Assembly: GCA_033964015.1 (NCBI GenBank)
Contig: CM066918.1
Coordinates: 248,001 to 312,000, forward strand
Direction of reading: 5' to 3'
DNA from: Scolanthus callimorphus
Lineage: Eukaryota; Cnidaria; Anthozoa; Actiniaria; Edwardsiidae
Length of the DNA: 64,000 nucleotides
The notes beneath the pieces were generated by a model. It ran no database searches, was not told the origin of the DNA, and saw only the letters and a program-made list of their open reading frames with translations. Shown here one piece after another: positions 23,908-36,700 of this stretch. Each line of letters starts with the position of its first letter. Position 1 is the stretch's first letter. A program made the translations under genes and the position numbers.

Positions 23908-25561
23908 TGTTGAGGCCACATTTGTAATAACCTGCCACATTTGTAATAACTGCCACATTTGTAATAACATTGTGCCACATTTGTAATAACAGCCACATTT
24001 GTAATAACATTGTGCCACATTTGTAATAACAGCCACATTTGTAATAACATTGTGCCACGTTTGTAATAACTGCCACATTTGTAATAGGGGAGCTCCCGCG
24101 GGTGCCAAAGGCGCCCGCTTGCGGAGCCCCATAGCTACATGCAGGCATGAGAAAGGAAAAAACACAAAAGTGTATTTGAATCGACTTCCGGTTTGTGCAT
24201 TCGTTCGTTCGTTCGTCCGGCATGACATCATCAAACTAGAAAAGTATATCTCAACATCGCCAGGTGACCAAACTTGGGCATATCAAGTTTTGGTTAACTA
24301 TTTCGCTTTATCTACAGTTATATCTTTCCCCTTAAAGACACTTGAGCCCCGCCATGGATGACAAGCTCAAGTGGTTCCATCCAGTGTTTGGCTCTGATAA
24401 ATATGATACGGACTTTCGAAGCAAAAGGTCGATTTTCACTATTTGCGTGTAGTATTTTTCCCTCGATGTCAAATATCAAAAGTACCACCCGTATACCGCC
24501 TGACGTATTTAAAATAAAGTATCACTCTAAAAACTACCGAAAAAGTCAAAGAATTGGCATTTGCTGGAGATACATATAATAATACGATACACACACTTGA
24601 CCTTTAGGGGGTGCACCCCAAGGTCACGTGGCATTACGTTATCGATACGTCATCAAAACTGGAAAAGTCGATCATACCTCGATGACAGTAATATATTGAT
24701 TCGAGCTCCGCTTTTAGGCAGGGCTAAATCTATATATTATCTTTGTGACAACGAAAAATTCTACCATATTTTACACAGATAATTCATTTACTGTTGTCTG
24801 TTAGTGTTCTCGAACGAACGTGTTCGATTGAGTTCCATTATTACAAACGGTCGGCTAGATACGTCAGGTTTGTGAGAATGTGTCATTTTGACTTAGCGGC
24901 CTCGCGAAGCAATGGTGTACGTTTGTTTTGTAATTGTTGTGGAATTTAATAAAAACGTTTCTCAGCTTAAGACTATCGATTCAGAAATATACTCACACCG
25001 GCCTGCACTAACCTGTAAGTTCAGCTCCCAATCTTCTTTACCTATTTTAAAGCTTGGCATTATCGTTGACGTCATCGATGACGTCATGCCACGTGACATC
25101 GGTGGTGCATCCTCCTTGCCTCCATGATAACCTAATCCAAGTTTGGTCGCCTAGCGATGTTGCCTTCTCCAGACATTGATTTTCAAGTTTCGATGACGTC
25201 ATCGATGACGCCATGCCACGTGACGTTGGTGGTGTACCCCTCTTGCCTCCAAAATAACTTTACCCAAGTTTGGTCCTTTCTGCCTGCATGTAGCTATGGG
25301 ACTCTGGGAGCTCCGCTATTACAAATGTGGCACAGTGGTATTACAAATGTGGCAGTTATTACAAATGTGGCACAATGTTGTTACAAATGTGGCACAATGT
25401 TATTACAAATGTGGCACAATGTTATTACAAATGTGGCTGTTATTACAAATGTGGCACAATGTTATTACAAATGTGGCAGTTATTACAAATGTGGCACAAT
25501 GTTATTACAAATGTGGCAGTTATTACAAATGTGGCAGGTTATTACAAATGTGGCCTCAACA
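23908..25561. mobile_element. Composite foldback transposon with tandem-repeat inverted arms
   Basis: Left arm TGTTGAGGCCACATTTGTAA and right arm ending CAAATGTGGCCTCAACA are exact inverted termini. Each arm is an array of units reading TTATTACAAATGTGGCA(CAATG) on one strand, about 7 copies left and 10 right. The core carries GGAGCTCCGC-type ends with a hairpin and CRE-like palindromes at about 25,070 and 25,195. GGGCG flanks both sides (23,903-23,907 and 25,562-25,566), a candidate target-site duplication. It interrupts an older repeat beginning AGGGGCGGATACAGGGGG. Confidence 0.85.
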
Positions 25562-26649
25562 GGGCGGATACAGGGGGGGGGGGGGGATTGGGTGGATTTC
25601 CACCCCCCTTTTTTCTCATCTTTCTGGTATATTCTTTGTATTAGCCACCCCCCTTGTTTTGAAATGTCTGGTACATTCTTTGTATTATCCACCCCCGTTT
25701 TTTCATTTCTTGATCCGCCACTGGTGGACTATTTGTTCCTGGGATTTGTTGTTGTCCGAGCTGGTCTCAGCGCTTGGTTTTCAATGTAGCCTTCATGAAA
25801 CTGTTTCAAAATAAACTCCAAAATAAAGACAAAGACCTCATTCGACATGTATCATGCTACCAAAACGAGGGTTGTCCAATACACTGATAAATTTATGCAA
25901 GGCATTGTCTAAAACAATGGAGTGCAATGGAGTGTATTATAGAACGAGGCAATACAATGGAGGAGAACAATTCCATGCATAAAGTTGTCAGAGTATTGGA
26001 CTAGTATGTAAAATTACTAGCAAAAGTCACGTGACTGAATACAAAGAATTCTAAATGTGTATACTTCACCGCCCTTAAATGGGGGCTCTCTCCAAATTCA
26101 AATATCAATTTTCAAAACTTCCAGTGTACCAGATGAAAATACAAATCCCCTTATTATTGTCTATTGTATTCAATATTTTAAATTCGTGTCACAGCCCTTC
26201 CGTACGTTCCATACCAACGCCCATGCATCTGTACACCTTGGACGAACAAGACCGTTGCATATAGCTTCCCCGTGCGCATTGCGTACCTATGTTTTTTTCG
26301 GCGGATTACCTTTGAGTTTTTTTAATAACTGATGAAAATTATACGTGGGTGTTAAGGGTATGAACACCGGTTAATAAACCGAATCAGGACTTGACAGCTA
26401 ATTTGTCACGACTGCTAACGATAGATTGTTTTTGTAAAATTCCGATTCTTCCATAGTGTTATTACTACTTTGATTTGTCTCTTTGATGTTTTAGGACAGA
26501 ACAGCGAAATCAAACCATTGTAAGATCAAGGGATAATTTGTTGAAATGTTTTTTTTTTGTAAACTTGATTTGACCTCGAATAGAACCTTTTTAATTTGAT
26601 GCTTCAGGATTAGAAAGTTTTGCATGAACACCACTGTACTGCGCATGTC

Positions 26650-26965
26650 CGAGTGCCGCTGTCCGCACAATTCTCATGAACACATTCATTCTCGAACCAA
26701 CAGCTCGCAGGGGAGGCTCTGGTGACATCCATTTGAGGTCCTTCGCTGATTGGCTGATTTTGAATGTTGGAGCATGCGCAGAAAGGAGTTTCTCCAAATG
26801 GCTCTGTATCAAACCTTGCGCATGCGTCAATGGCCGTCACCAGATATAGAGCCGTTGAGAGAAACTCCTTTCTGCCCATGCCCCAACGTTCAAAATTAGG
26901 CAAGGACCACAATTGGATGTTGCCAGAGCCTCCGCTGCGAGCAGAAGAGCTCTGGGTACGAGAAT
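26650..26965. mobile_element. GAGCTCTGGGTACGAGAATG MITE family, best copy
   Basis: Left end CATTCTCGAACCAACAGCTC followed by GGGAGGCTCTGGTGACATCC; right end GAGCTCTGGGTACGAGAATG. Internal halves with CGCATGCG motifs are inverted relative to each other. Confidence 0.85.
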
Positions 26966-26979
26966 GGAACGCACTGGTG

Positions 26980-27262
26980 AGTTGAAAATAGCCTATTTCG
27001 CGGTTAAAAACGCGGCACTGTGGGCAGCCTGTATTTAACACCAAAGAGAGGCTCAAGCGGGCACTGTTTCTTCAATCGCGCGTGTTGTTCAAATGGAGGG
27101 AAGAAGTTAAGAAATACATTTTCGCCACTATTGGCAGGTAGATCGAAATGACTTGTTACAGTATTTTGGCAAAGGGAAGTGCCCACAGAGAACATTGCCC
27201 GTCTGAGCCTCTCTTTGGTGTATACAGGGATTTCAACCGCGAAATGGGCTATTACATCAAAG
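26980..27262. mobile_element. Foldback element with AATAGCC...GGGCTATT arms
   Basis: Inverted arms share ACACCAAAGAGAGGCTCA and GTTGAAAATAGCCTATTTCG with their complements. Directly abutted by the element at 27,271. Confidence 0.75.
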
Positions 27263-27270
27263 CCGACACC

Positions 27271-27476
27271 AATCTCGTACCCGGAGCCCGTAATGTTTTG
27301 TCCAGTGGCAAGACTGGGGAATCGACTTTTTAAAACCCAGATTCTGGGTTTCCGGTTTGATTGTTGTATGAAATTTCGTTACGTTCTTGACCTACCACGC
27401 ATGCTCCAAATCGGATTCCCCAGAGTCCCCGAATGTTACCGCTGCCCAAAAGATGACGGGCTCTGGGTACGTGATT
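27271..27476. mobile_element. Foldback MITE, AATCTCGTACCC family, copy 2
   Basis: Same layout as 15,666-15,884: AATCTCGTACCCGGAGCCCG at the left and GACGGGCTCTGGGTACGTGA at the right, with the shared core ACCCAGATTCTGGGTTTCCG. Confidence 0.9.
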
Positions 27477-27686
27477 GAGCTCCTACTATCAATACAAGGA
27501 AATGGGAATGAATGAATGAATGAGTAAACTGGGAAATGTGAAGTGTTCAACATCCATGTGTTTGTCCATAAGAAACAATTCACATTCTTGTGTCGTGGGG
27601 TTTCTATAGAAAATTCCGGTGAGAACCACAAGACTAGTTTATGTCCTACAAAGAGCACAAACTACACAATGACAAGCCCATAAAAC

Positions 27687-27692
27687 TTTATT
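27687..27692 (-). terminator. Polyadenylation signal, minus-strand lectin gene
   Basis: AATAAA on the minus strand, about 100 bp after the stop codon at 27,792-27,794. The position fits the proposed short terminal exon. Confidence 0.55.
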
Positions 27693-27791
27693 ACCAATAA
27701 ATAGATTGATTTACATATAAATTTGAGATATATTCCGATCTACTCGTCTTGGGTTGAACCCGCCACTTGTCCTATTTATCCTTCTGTTACT

Positions 27792-30700
27792 TTAGGTTCC
27801 TGAAAACGAAGTTAAGTTAAAGTAAAATTTCAGGCTGTAGCACTTACTGCAAAGACTGTCAGCTTAGTGAGTAGTCAGTAAAACCGAATCGAATGAATGC
27901 TATTTAGACCTGAATGTCGTTTGAATGAATAACAGACTGCTTGTATTGATTGGAAACACTAACATATCTTCAGTTAAAATATTTTTTATTAGAATTCAGG
28001 TCCAGCTCGTTTTTCGTAACCAAGCCACTCTTTGCAGGGGCGTAGCCAGCACTTATGAGAGGGGGGGTTCCAAAATTCAAAAAATAAAAAAACTCTATAT
28101 AAATCGGACGTTTTTTGCGTTCTCGCCACAGGAAACCCAGCCAAAATATTGATCTCGGGAAAAAACTAGCTTTTGAAGAAATTTGCTACATTTTATTGGA
28201 GCTTTTATTTGTTGTCTATTAAATATACCGAATTTTAGTAATAAGTCGGTCCAGAATAGAGGCGAGGGGGGGGGTTCCGCTGCGGGAGAGGGGGGTTCCG
28301 GAACCCCTGGAACCCCCCCCTGGCTACGCCCCTGCTTTGAGAGAAGACTTACCAATGATAAGCGAGTTCAAGGTGACGGGATCATATCCATTAGGGGTGT
28401 GTAGCTCTTTGATACAGATCTTCGCACCGCCCTTACTGATATACTGAGACGAAAATCGAACAAAACATGGGGTCAACTCACTTCTCAAATTATTGTTATA
28501 ACAGGAGATGCGAGAGGAGTGTTGTAATATCGTAACATTGCTGGGATGTGGGAACGACACATGTCATTTTCGTGAGCAAGAGGGGAATGCCACTGCGCAT
28601 GCGTGCGAGGCTGGACAACCAAACCACGCTATGCATGGATTTAGTATTTTTTGTATATCACGTGACAGTGAACCGGGACCACGTACCTCCACCCATGATG
28701 CAATGCTGTTGTACTCCGGTATAACACCTCCTACGGCTGTGCTGTGACGTGACGTCACTATCATGGTCGGGGGGGACGCGTACACTTTGCCGAATGAAAT
28801 GATCTGGATGACGAACAAAATAGGATTGGGAGTATCGAGTTACTTCCTACATGGCGTTCGCTGTAGTCATATCAATAAATCACTGGCTTTGCTAATTGTA
28901 CTTGGGAGGGCTGGGACGAGCCGCTTCTCTAATTCATGTATTTTTCACAATTTCACCGTTTTGCTTGCCAATTCTTATCAAAAATAGATCTTCTGTCTGT
29001 TCCTAGCAAGGGATTCCAAATATGCGTTTGGCCGTCTGGACATTTTTTTTATGTGTCACTAAAAACCTCATGGCAAAATGTAAAATTCATGATTTAGATC
29101 GTCTCGGGAAATCTTGAAGTTAATCTTATGGGAATTGTCATTTAAGCACCGTCTATGCGACAATATTCGTTACTGACAAACTTGTTTGGATGTTAAACAA
29201 AAAAGGTTAATTTATTCGGTATCGATCGCGGCATGTCCTGCACTATGGAATAAATAAGGTTCTGTATGATTGTGCATTTAATACCTTGCAGAAGGCGTTG
29301 TGGTTTTCCACGGGTGGAAGGACATTATTCGGGAAGCTGAGTGTCTGTCTCTCGGCGGTCATGGCGGATGGTAGGGTCTGGTAGGCCAACCAGTTCTGTA
29401 AAAAACAATTACAGCTTATTGATGCTTCAGTTCCAAGCCAGACTAATCCCTGTTGTATTGTTTTCAAAAGCTATTGGCAAATGCGGCTGAAAAATGGGCG
29501 TATCTTTACAAGTAATACCTCATTTTAAAGCTTATATCCTGGGCTAAACTATGGTATACAATTTCATTCAATTGTACAAAACACAAGTTTTTTTGATGGA
29601 GTTCCCTTTCCGGTGCATCAGTTCACCCGTTAGATTCACTTTGCGAATATTTGCTATTTTCGTTCATTGACCCCATATTAGCGTTGACTACGATTTGTTC
29701 TAAAAAAACCGTGTCGGAGATTTTGGAAATTCGATCTCCTGTTCAAGTTTGATTTTTTAAATAAAAAACAAACATTAAAATTATGGCATTAACGAAAATT
29801 ACCACGAAGGTAGTCTGTAACCTTAATATTCATGATGTTGTTACTTTATCGCATGTCTCGTTGAAGTAACGAAAATTATCGAATCACTCGTCTAAGACAC
29901 GTGCCAGGAACAAGTTCAAGCGAACCTTTTTCAAATTGTATCGTTTGTCCAACGTTACCAATAGACCTTTTTCCAAAATGGCCGCCGAAAATTCAAATGG
30001 ATTTTTGTTAAAAATGAATACCAGCACTAGAACACACATCATCATTTTAGTAAAACTACAAAATTTCGCTGCAGTATATCCAATATCTTCCGATAAAACG
30101 AAGTTAAAAATGTGAAAATTTACAGACGTTTGTATAACGGGGGTATGACGCATACCCCCAGTCATACAAATCCCTGTAAAAGTTTCAATTTTCAGACTCT
30201 GCTTTCTCAGCCAACATTGGCATTTGGCATAACGAAAATTTAAAGTATTACTAATGTGAGGATACTCTTTCTAGTGCTAGTATTTGATTGTCAGTCAGTT
30301 TAATTTTAAGACATGTGCGGCCATTTTGGAAAAGGTCTATTCAACAGCAAACCATAATGTCGTCTCTTACCACTTTGATGCTACTGTGCAGACCGTCGAA
30401 GTTCTGAAGCTCCCTCAAGCAGATGCGGAAGGAATTGGGAGTGACGTCTTCAACCCATGTGGTCGCTGCATCGTGTTTCTGACCGACGACACCGTGTATA
30501 GCGGATGTGACTATTTGTGGCGTGATGCTGAATTTTCCCTGTGCGAAAAAAAACAAGGATTGTACATTTTATCTGGGTGATCGATATACCATTAACACCA
30601 GGTCTTGCTTCAAGTTTGAAAGTGCGTATTCGAAAAAACCGAGTTCCCACAACAGCCGCAACCCTCAAATTTTGCGGCCGTTATGCGACTTGGATGTAGC

Positions 30701-33700
30701 AGAAATTTGGACAAGGGTAGCTACCAATTATACAATCCCCTAACCCAACTGTCGGGGGGGGGGGGGGGTGGAGCGACTACAAAGCCTTACCGAAGGTAGA
30801 GACTTGTTCACACACTTCGTTCCGTCCCACCAGTTTGAGAGTTGAACAACCCCTGCGGCGGCCCCCACAGGAGACCCCTGATAGGCGATGTAGTCAATAT
30901 AAGTCTTGCCAGAGTCAGGCGTGGCACGGTCTAATCTGCCGGCTTTAAGTGCACATGCCGTGAAGCAGGTTGTTGCGACGTTTTCAGTCCACACCACAGC
31001 CGCATCGTGTACGAAGGTGGAGTTAGGGTCGGAGTAATAGTAGTTGATACTCGTCTGCACGTGCACGTTATAGTGAGCAAGGAAGGTCGGGGCGGGCCAC
31101 GTGACCGGTTTGCATTGGACTTCTGTTGTGTCGAGTGTGAGGAGAACACGGCCACGGTGCATGATAAAGGCTGATGGACAATTAAACGAAAGTTGTTAAT
31201 CTTAAGATTTGAACCGGGGAGTGTCGAATTTGGGATCCTAGTACAGAAAACCTGATCAACGAAATTGAGAAAGTTCGACGAGTTTCTCCTCAGAAAAAGT
31301 TCCTCCCTTATGTCCATTCTACTCAGAAACACTTGCTTGTTATCTGTCTAAACTTTCTTCTTCAAAAAAATTGTTTTCGCGTGATCACAGAAGAACAGGA
31401 AACCATATTCAAGGAGAGAAACTCGTCTCAGACGAGTTTTCCGTCTCTAGTGTATATTTTATACAACTTACGGAAACAGGGTCCAGGATGTTTGATAGGG
31501 ATATCCGCCCTGGCGTTACAGACTGCCATTCTCCATTTGCAAGGGTTGAGGTAGGTCACGTTGTTAACACCACACAGCATGTCCTCAAGCTCCTCGTCGC
31601 ACACTTCTTCGCAAACGCATCGAGCGTCTTTTTCGGCGAAAGCTTTACAAATGGCGTAGAAATCACATGTGACTCCGATACAGGGATCAAGATCTGGGGA
31701 GAGAAAGGGAAATTGAAAGGAATTCACAAATTTGGAGTTATCAATACGAGCGTCAAACAGCGTTTGATAAGAGTTTTGCGACAAAAAAAAAATCCTCTAT
31801 TACCACCGTGCGGTTCACATTCTTCTTTAATCATTGCCGGAAACTATTAGTCGAGTCCTCACCATATAGTTCTTCCATTTCACATTTTCTATCACGGAAC
31901 AGTGCTAGTTTTTGTTCAAGATGTAATACCGAAACGAATGACGTTATTCCCTTTATTTCCATACTTACATCCAATAGCCAAGTATTCAATGTCCACAGGA
32001 TCATGATGCCCGTCGTAGGGTTGGATATCCTTCATGCACACATGGAAATTCGTCTTGTCGATAGTCTGCAAAAAAAAGGCGGGGTGAGTTCCTTGTAACA
32101 ATCGCCTTTCAGCCACGTGTGACCGTGTAATAGTTGCCATGGAAACAAGCACACAACTTCGATAACATCTCCCTCAAAATGGTACGAATTTTTTTAAAAC
32201 ATTTGGTTGAATTTCGAGCACCTCTAACGAGACGGGTACTCATCAGCTGTCCGCATTAGACTGGTTCTTACCACGATCCATTCCGTAATGGCGTTGTGAT
32301 CAGGTGAGATGGACTTGGCAGAGGTCGTGGAATGAAGGGCCGTGGTTATGAGGACGGGGGGAGAGTAGAAGTCGTCAGCAAAGTTGACAGTCTGCAGGGT
32401 GAAAAAAAAAAGATTAATGTGAAGAATCTTGTCTTGGGTGAGACGTGCTGGCCGTCATAAACGTCAAAAAGATTGTAAACATTCCAAAAGTAGATTTCAC
32501 ATACGTTGTCTAATAGACCTCCTCGGCTTGGGCGTACTGTTTTCCCATTTCAGATCACGTGGCATTCCCACGAGTATTCTCTCTTTTTCTGCTACGCACC
32601 TTGAATATGGAAGCGTTCCAAACAAAGAGGGAATGCCACGTGATCTGAAATGGGCTAAAGATTACGCCCAAGCCGAGGAGGTCTACTGCTAAGGAGAAGA
32701 GATAGGAGCTCAAGTATACATCTCAGAAGATTTGAATCGTACTTTGCATAGCAGGGGAGAGGTAGGGTGCTTCATTGTCTATCACCTTGCAGAATGTATA
32801 GTCGTTTGCATAGTAGGGAGGGGGAGGGAGGGTGCTTTATTGTCTATTAATAGAACGTATGTCTATTAATAGACAATAAAGCACCCTCCCCTCCCTACTA
32901 TGCAAACGACTACATATTCTGCAAGGTATTACCGTGGGGAGGGAGAGGGTGCTTCATTGTCTATTACCTTGCAGAATGTGTAGTCGTTTGCACGCGACAA
33001 AGTCTCCGTGTTTGGAAAAGTGACTGAAGCTCCTACGGGTACTGTCCATCCAGATGGGACGCCTTTTAGGGCCAGCCATTCCTATAGCAATACAAGAATA
33101 GTTAGGACCAAGTTTCTTTAAAAATCGTGTATTCTGTTTATGAGTACCACATGCGCTTATATCTCCCTATAAATCCTGAGAGAAGTTTTTCTTTCATGGT
33201 AATTTACTGATTTGTGTCTAAGCCAATAAAATCGCCTATATTTAATATAAAATAATTGCATTCCAGCATGCTTTGCCGTTGGCTTGGGAAGTTCAATGAC
33301 TGGTACTACCAAGTTTGTCAGGTGAGTGACCTGTGCTTACACGAACACTATACACATTCCTGACATTTGTAGACAATTTTTCATCTGTAATGCATGATGG
33401 AATTTCAATTTCATAAAAATTCTCGACGAACCAGACATATCCAGTCACCCGAATTGCCGGGAGAGGCGTGTAATTTTTTATTGTTTGCACCTATTCTCGC
33501 TAAAGCGTACGCTCTACTGCGAACGATATCATCAAAAGCTTATCGAGAGCGATTGCTCGGCGCGTGATGCTTCCTTATGAACTCACCACGTAAAGGTTTT
33601 CGTGTACCCCGTCAAAGTTCTTCAATTCTCGTAGACATATCTTAAAAGAGTACTGCGTAGCTCCCTCGGCCCAGACGGACGTCGCATCGTGGCTATTGTT

Positions 33701-36700
33701 GTAGCTGGCTGTGTGTACGGCCGTTGCAAACACGTACGGAGCTGTGCTGAAACTCTGAAACAGAAAAAATTACAGATCAAAAACAGCTATCACAAGGGTG
33801 GTCTCTTTGATGCCCCATAGTGTCCCTCATATTTACATATTCGTGAATTATGCCGTCACTAAAAAGAAGTTTTAAAGCTTATTAACCCCATCGAATAATT
33901 AACCGCCACTATTTTCTGATAATAGAGTAAGAGACCATGCTAGTTCTGTACTATTCTATCAGATCATTAATTATTCGTTTTATAGAAACGCGGACCATTT
34001 CACCCTGTGGCAAAAGTCGGACTGCAAAATACGAAACATGCTGGTAGTGAAGTAGCAATGCATAATGAGAGTTGGATGACTTATAAGAGATGGAAACTCT
34101 TGTGGATGAGTAATGAATGATCTCACAATTCCAGTGAAGTCCACGTCCACACATTCCGTGCCGGCGGTAAAGAGAGGTACAGGTACGCGTCCTGCGAGCC
34201 CGTTAACTGGGTTACCCGCGAAACCCATCCACTGAAGAGTGATGACTCGGCGACCAATCATCTCGCCCGCAGTCTCGACACACGCCGTGAAACCAGAGGT
34301 CGTTACAACCTGAAAAAAAAAAAGGGTCAGAAATGCAAATTACTATCTAAACCGAGTCCTTTTTGTAGTCTTGATGCCCTCCAAGCCCTTTGAGGCCGAG
34401 CTTTCGAGACTATCAGCCTCCTTTTTGTTGAGGGAAGTATCCATTTCCTTCGGCTGATTCGGATTGTATTTGTATGTTTTTTTTTATGAATTACAAGGTA
34501 AATCAAGTATTGCATTTTGATTGTAGATGGTTATTTGTACACTAAAGCCCCATTTACACGACGGAAATTTTTGGCACGGCTCGGATAAAAATGGTTCTTG
34601 GACTACCTCACCACGTAGTCCCGGCACGGATGAAATTTCGGTCCGGCTCTGTGAAAATTCAGTACGGCAAAGCCATTTACACAGCGCAAATATACCCGAG
34701 CCGTGCCATTAAATTTGGTACCCGTACTGCTTTTTATCGGAGCCGTGCCAAAAAATCCCTGTCGTGTAAATGGGGCTTAAGTCCTACTTACAAATTTTTG
34801 GCACGGCTCAGAAAAAAAAAATGGTTCTTGGACTACCTCGCCACTAGTCCAGATGAAATGGTTCGGCTCTGATAATAAAAATTTTAATACGGCAAAGCCA
34901 TTTACACAGCGCGAATATAGCCGTGCCGTTCCAATAAATTTGGTACCCGTACCACTTTTTATCCGAGCCGTGCCGAAAAAGAAAAGCAAATCCTGTCGTG
35001 CAAACGAGAGGAAACCCATACCTCTACCCATGCCACCGCAGCTTCTTTATAAAGTTTAACTTCCGTCGTGACTAGCGTGATTTGGACGTGGATTCCTGCG
35101 GTCTGTTCGGTGGATGTGAAGATGGGGTTGAACGCAAAAGACTTGCATTGGAACTCGGACGGGGCGTGTATTATGAACGCTCCCTTGCCAAACTGCATAC
35201 CTGCGGCTAAGGTTGAAAAAGAGGAACAAATGAACTAGTCTAATTCAAAAGCTCTAGTGCTCCGAATCTACCTTCTATCGGCCAAATCGTGTATCTATAA
35301 CAGGAAGGTATCCAAGTCTAAATAAAGTTCCACTAGATAACAAGGCCAGATATGAATGATTTATCAAGTCGGCGGTCGACTCCTGATCGTTGTTAAAATG
35401 GTCGCCAACTGAAGCAAAAAAAAAAATATCCATTGCGCGAGTATTTGCCCTATGTTGTTTTATTCAAATAGGGTTTTTGTACTTGGTCACGTGACCCTAC
35501 CAAATGATGCTCTGAAATGAAAAGAGCATATTGATTTTAGCGAACCTGAATTTCAGCAAGCTACTATGCTAACTCAAAGAGTGAGCTCAAAAATGTTTAT
35601 AGAATACACCGAATACAAATATGCAAGGGCGGATCTAGGGGGGGATTAGGGTGGCTAGCCACCCCCCTTGTTCTCATATTTCTTGTAAAAACCTTAAGAT
35701 TAGCCACCCCCTTGGTCTGAACCCTGTAGTATATCTTTGTACTAGAGCAGATTTCGTATGACTGTGAAAAGTACCGTGACAAAGTTGTTCCGCGCCGCGA
35801 CCGTGACCGTACCGCGACTACGCGATTTCATTGGCGATTTCATTCCATTATTTACAGCAGGCCAGGTTCCGTACCGCCACCGCGACAGTACCGCGCCGTA
35901 TCGCGGCACTTTTCACAGTCATACGAAATCTGCTCTAGCCACCCCCCTTAAGGGTCTGCATCCGCCACTGATATGGCGCCCAGTTTGAAAAGCTGGGTTT
36001 TCACGTGTTTTCACGTGATTTTGAGGTTAGTCAGTCCATAGTTAGTACCTTTGCTAACTATGGTCAGTCCAGAGCAATGGTTTTTCGACTGGGAGCCATT
36101 TTGAATTTTGTGTATGTGTATGGCTGGAGAGCAATTATACAAATTCCAGTTATACCAAGAGTTTTGTTTTTGCTTTCTTTTTTTCGGATACTCATAGTAC
36201 GTCGCTGAAACCCTGGCTTCGTACTAAAATCACTATTATTTTTTCTGTGCATCATTATTTGGGCAAAGCTGCTCATTTTATGGGTGACCGAAGTAGAGAT
36301 CTAAACGTTTGCCGCAGAGCGAGAAATCTAGTCCCATAGCAAATGTTTTGGTTGAAAAAAAATCTGCTCACTTGCACTACTATTATATGCAGTTAAGGTA
36401 GTTACTATATGAAATCATGCAACTTCGAGTTCAATTTTTGAACGAGAAAAGTCTTATGATTTCCTTTTAATAATACACATGTAACAATTCTAAGGAGTGA
36501 CATTCACAAATCTGCTTACAAACTGAACAGGCCGCACACATTTTTTCTTGATTGAAATCTGGACTAAAACCTGACAGAATTTAAACATTAACAAAAAACA
36601 AAGTTTCCATAATATAGCTCTATGTTACCAAAATATTTTGTAATCCTATTAGCATTTCAAAAGAATTTGCATTCTGTTAACCATTTCTGCACCTCGTGAC

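Noticed and set aside
25157..25814. Open frames of 100-210 codons (YYKCGTMLLQMW repeats)
   Set aside because: They are translations of the tandem ATTACAAATGTGGC arm of the composite element.
35022..36300. Homology of 36,005-36,208 open frames to a gene
   Set aside because: The frames overlap on both strands in AT-rich DNA and show no conserved motif.
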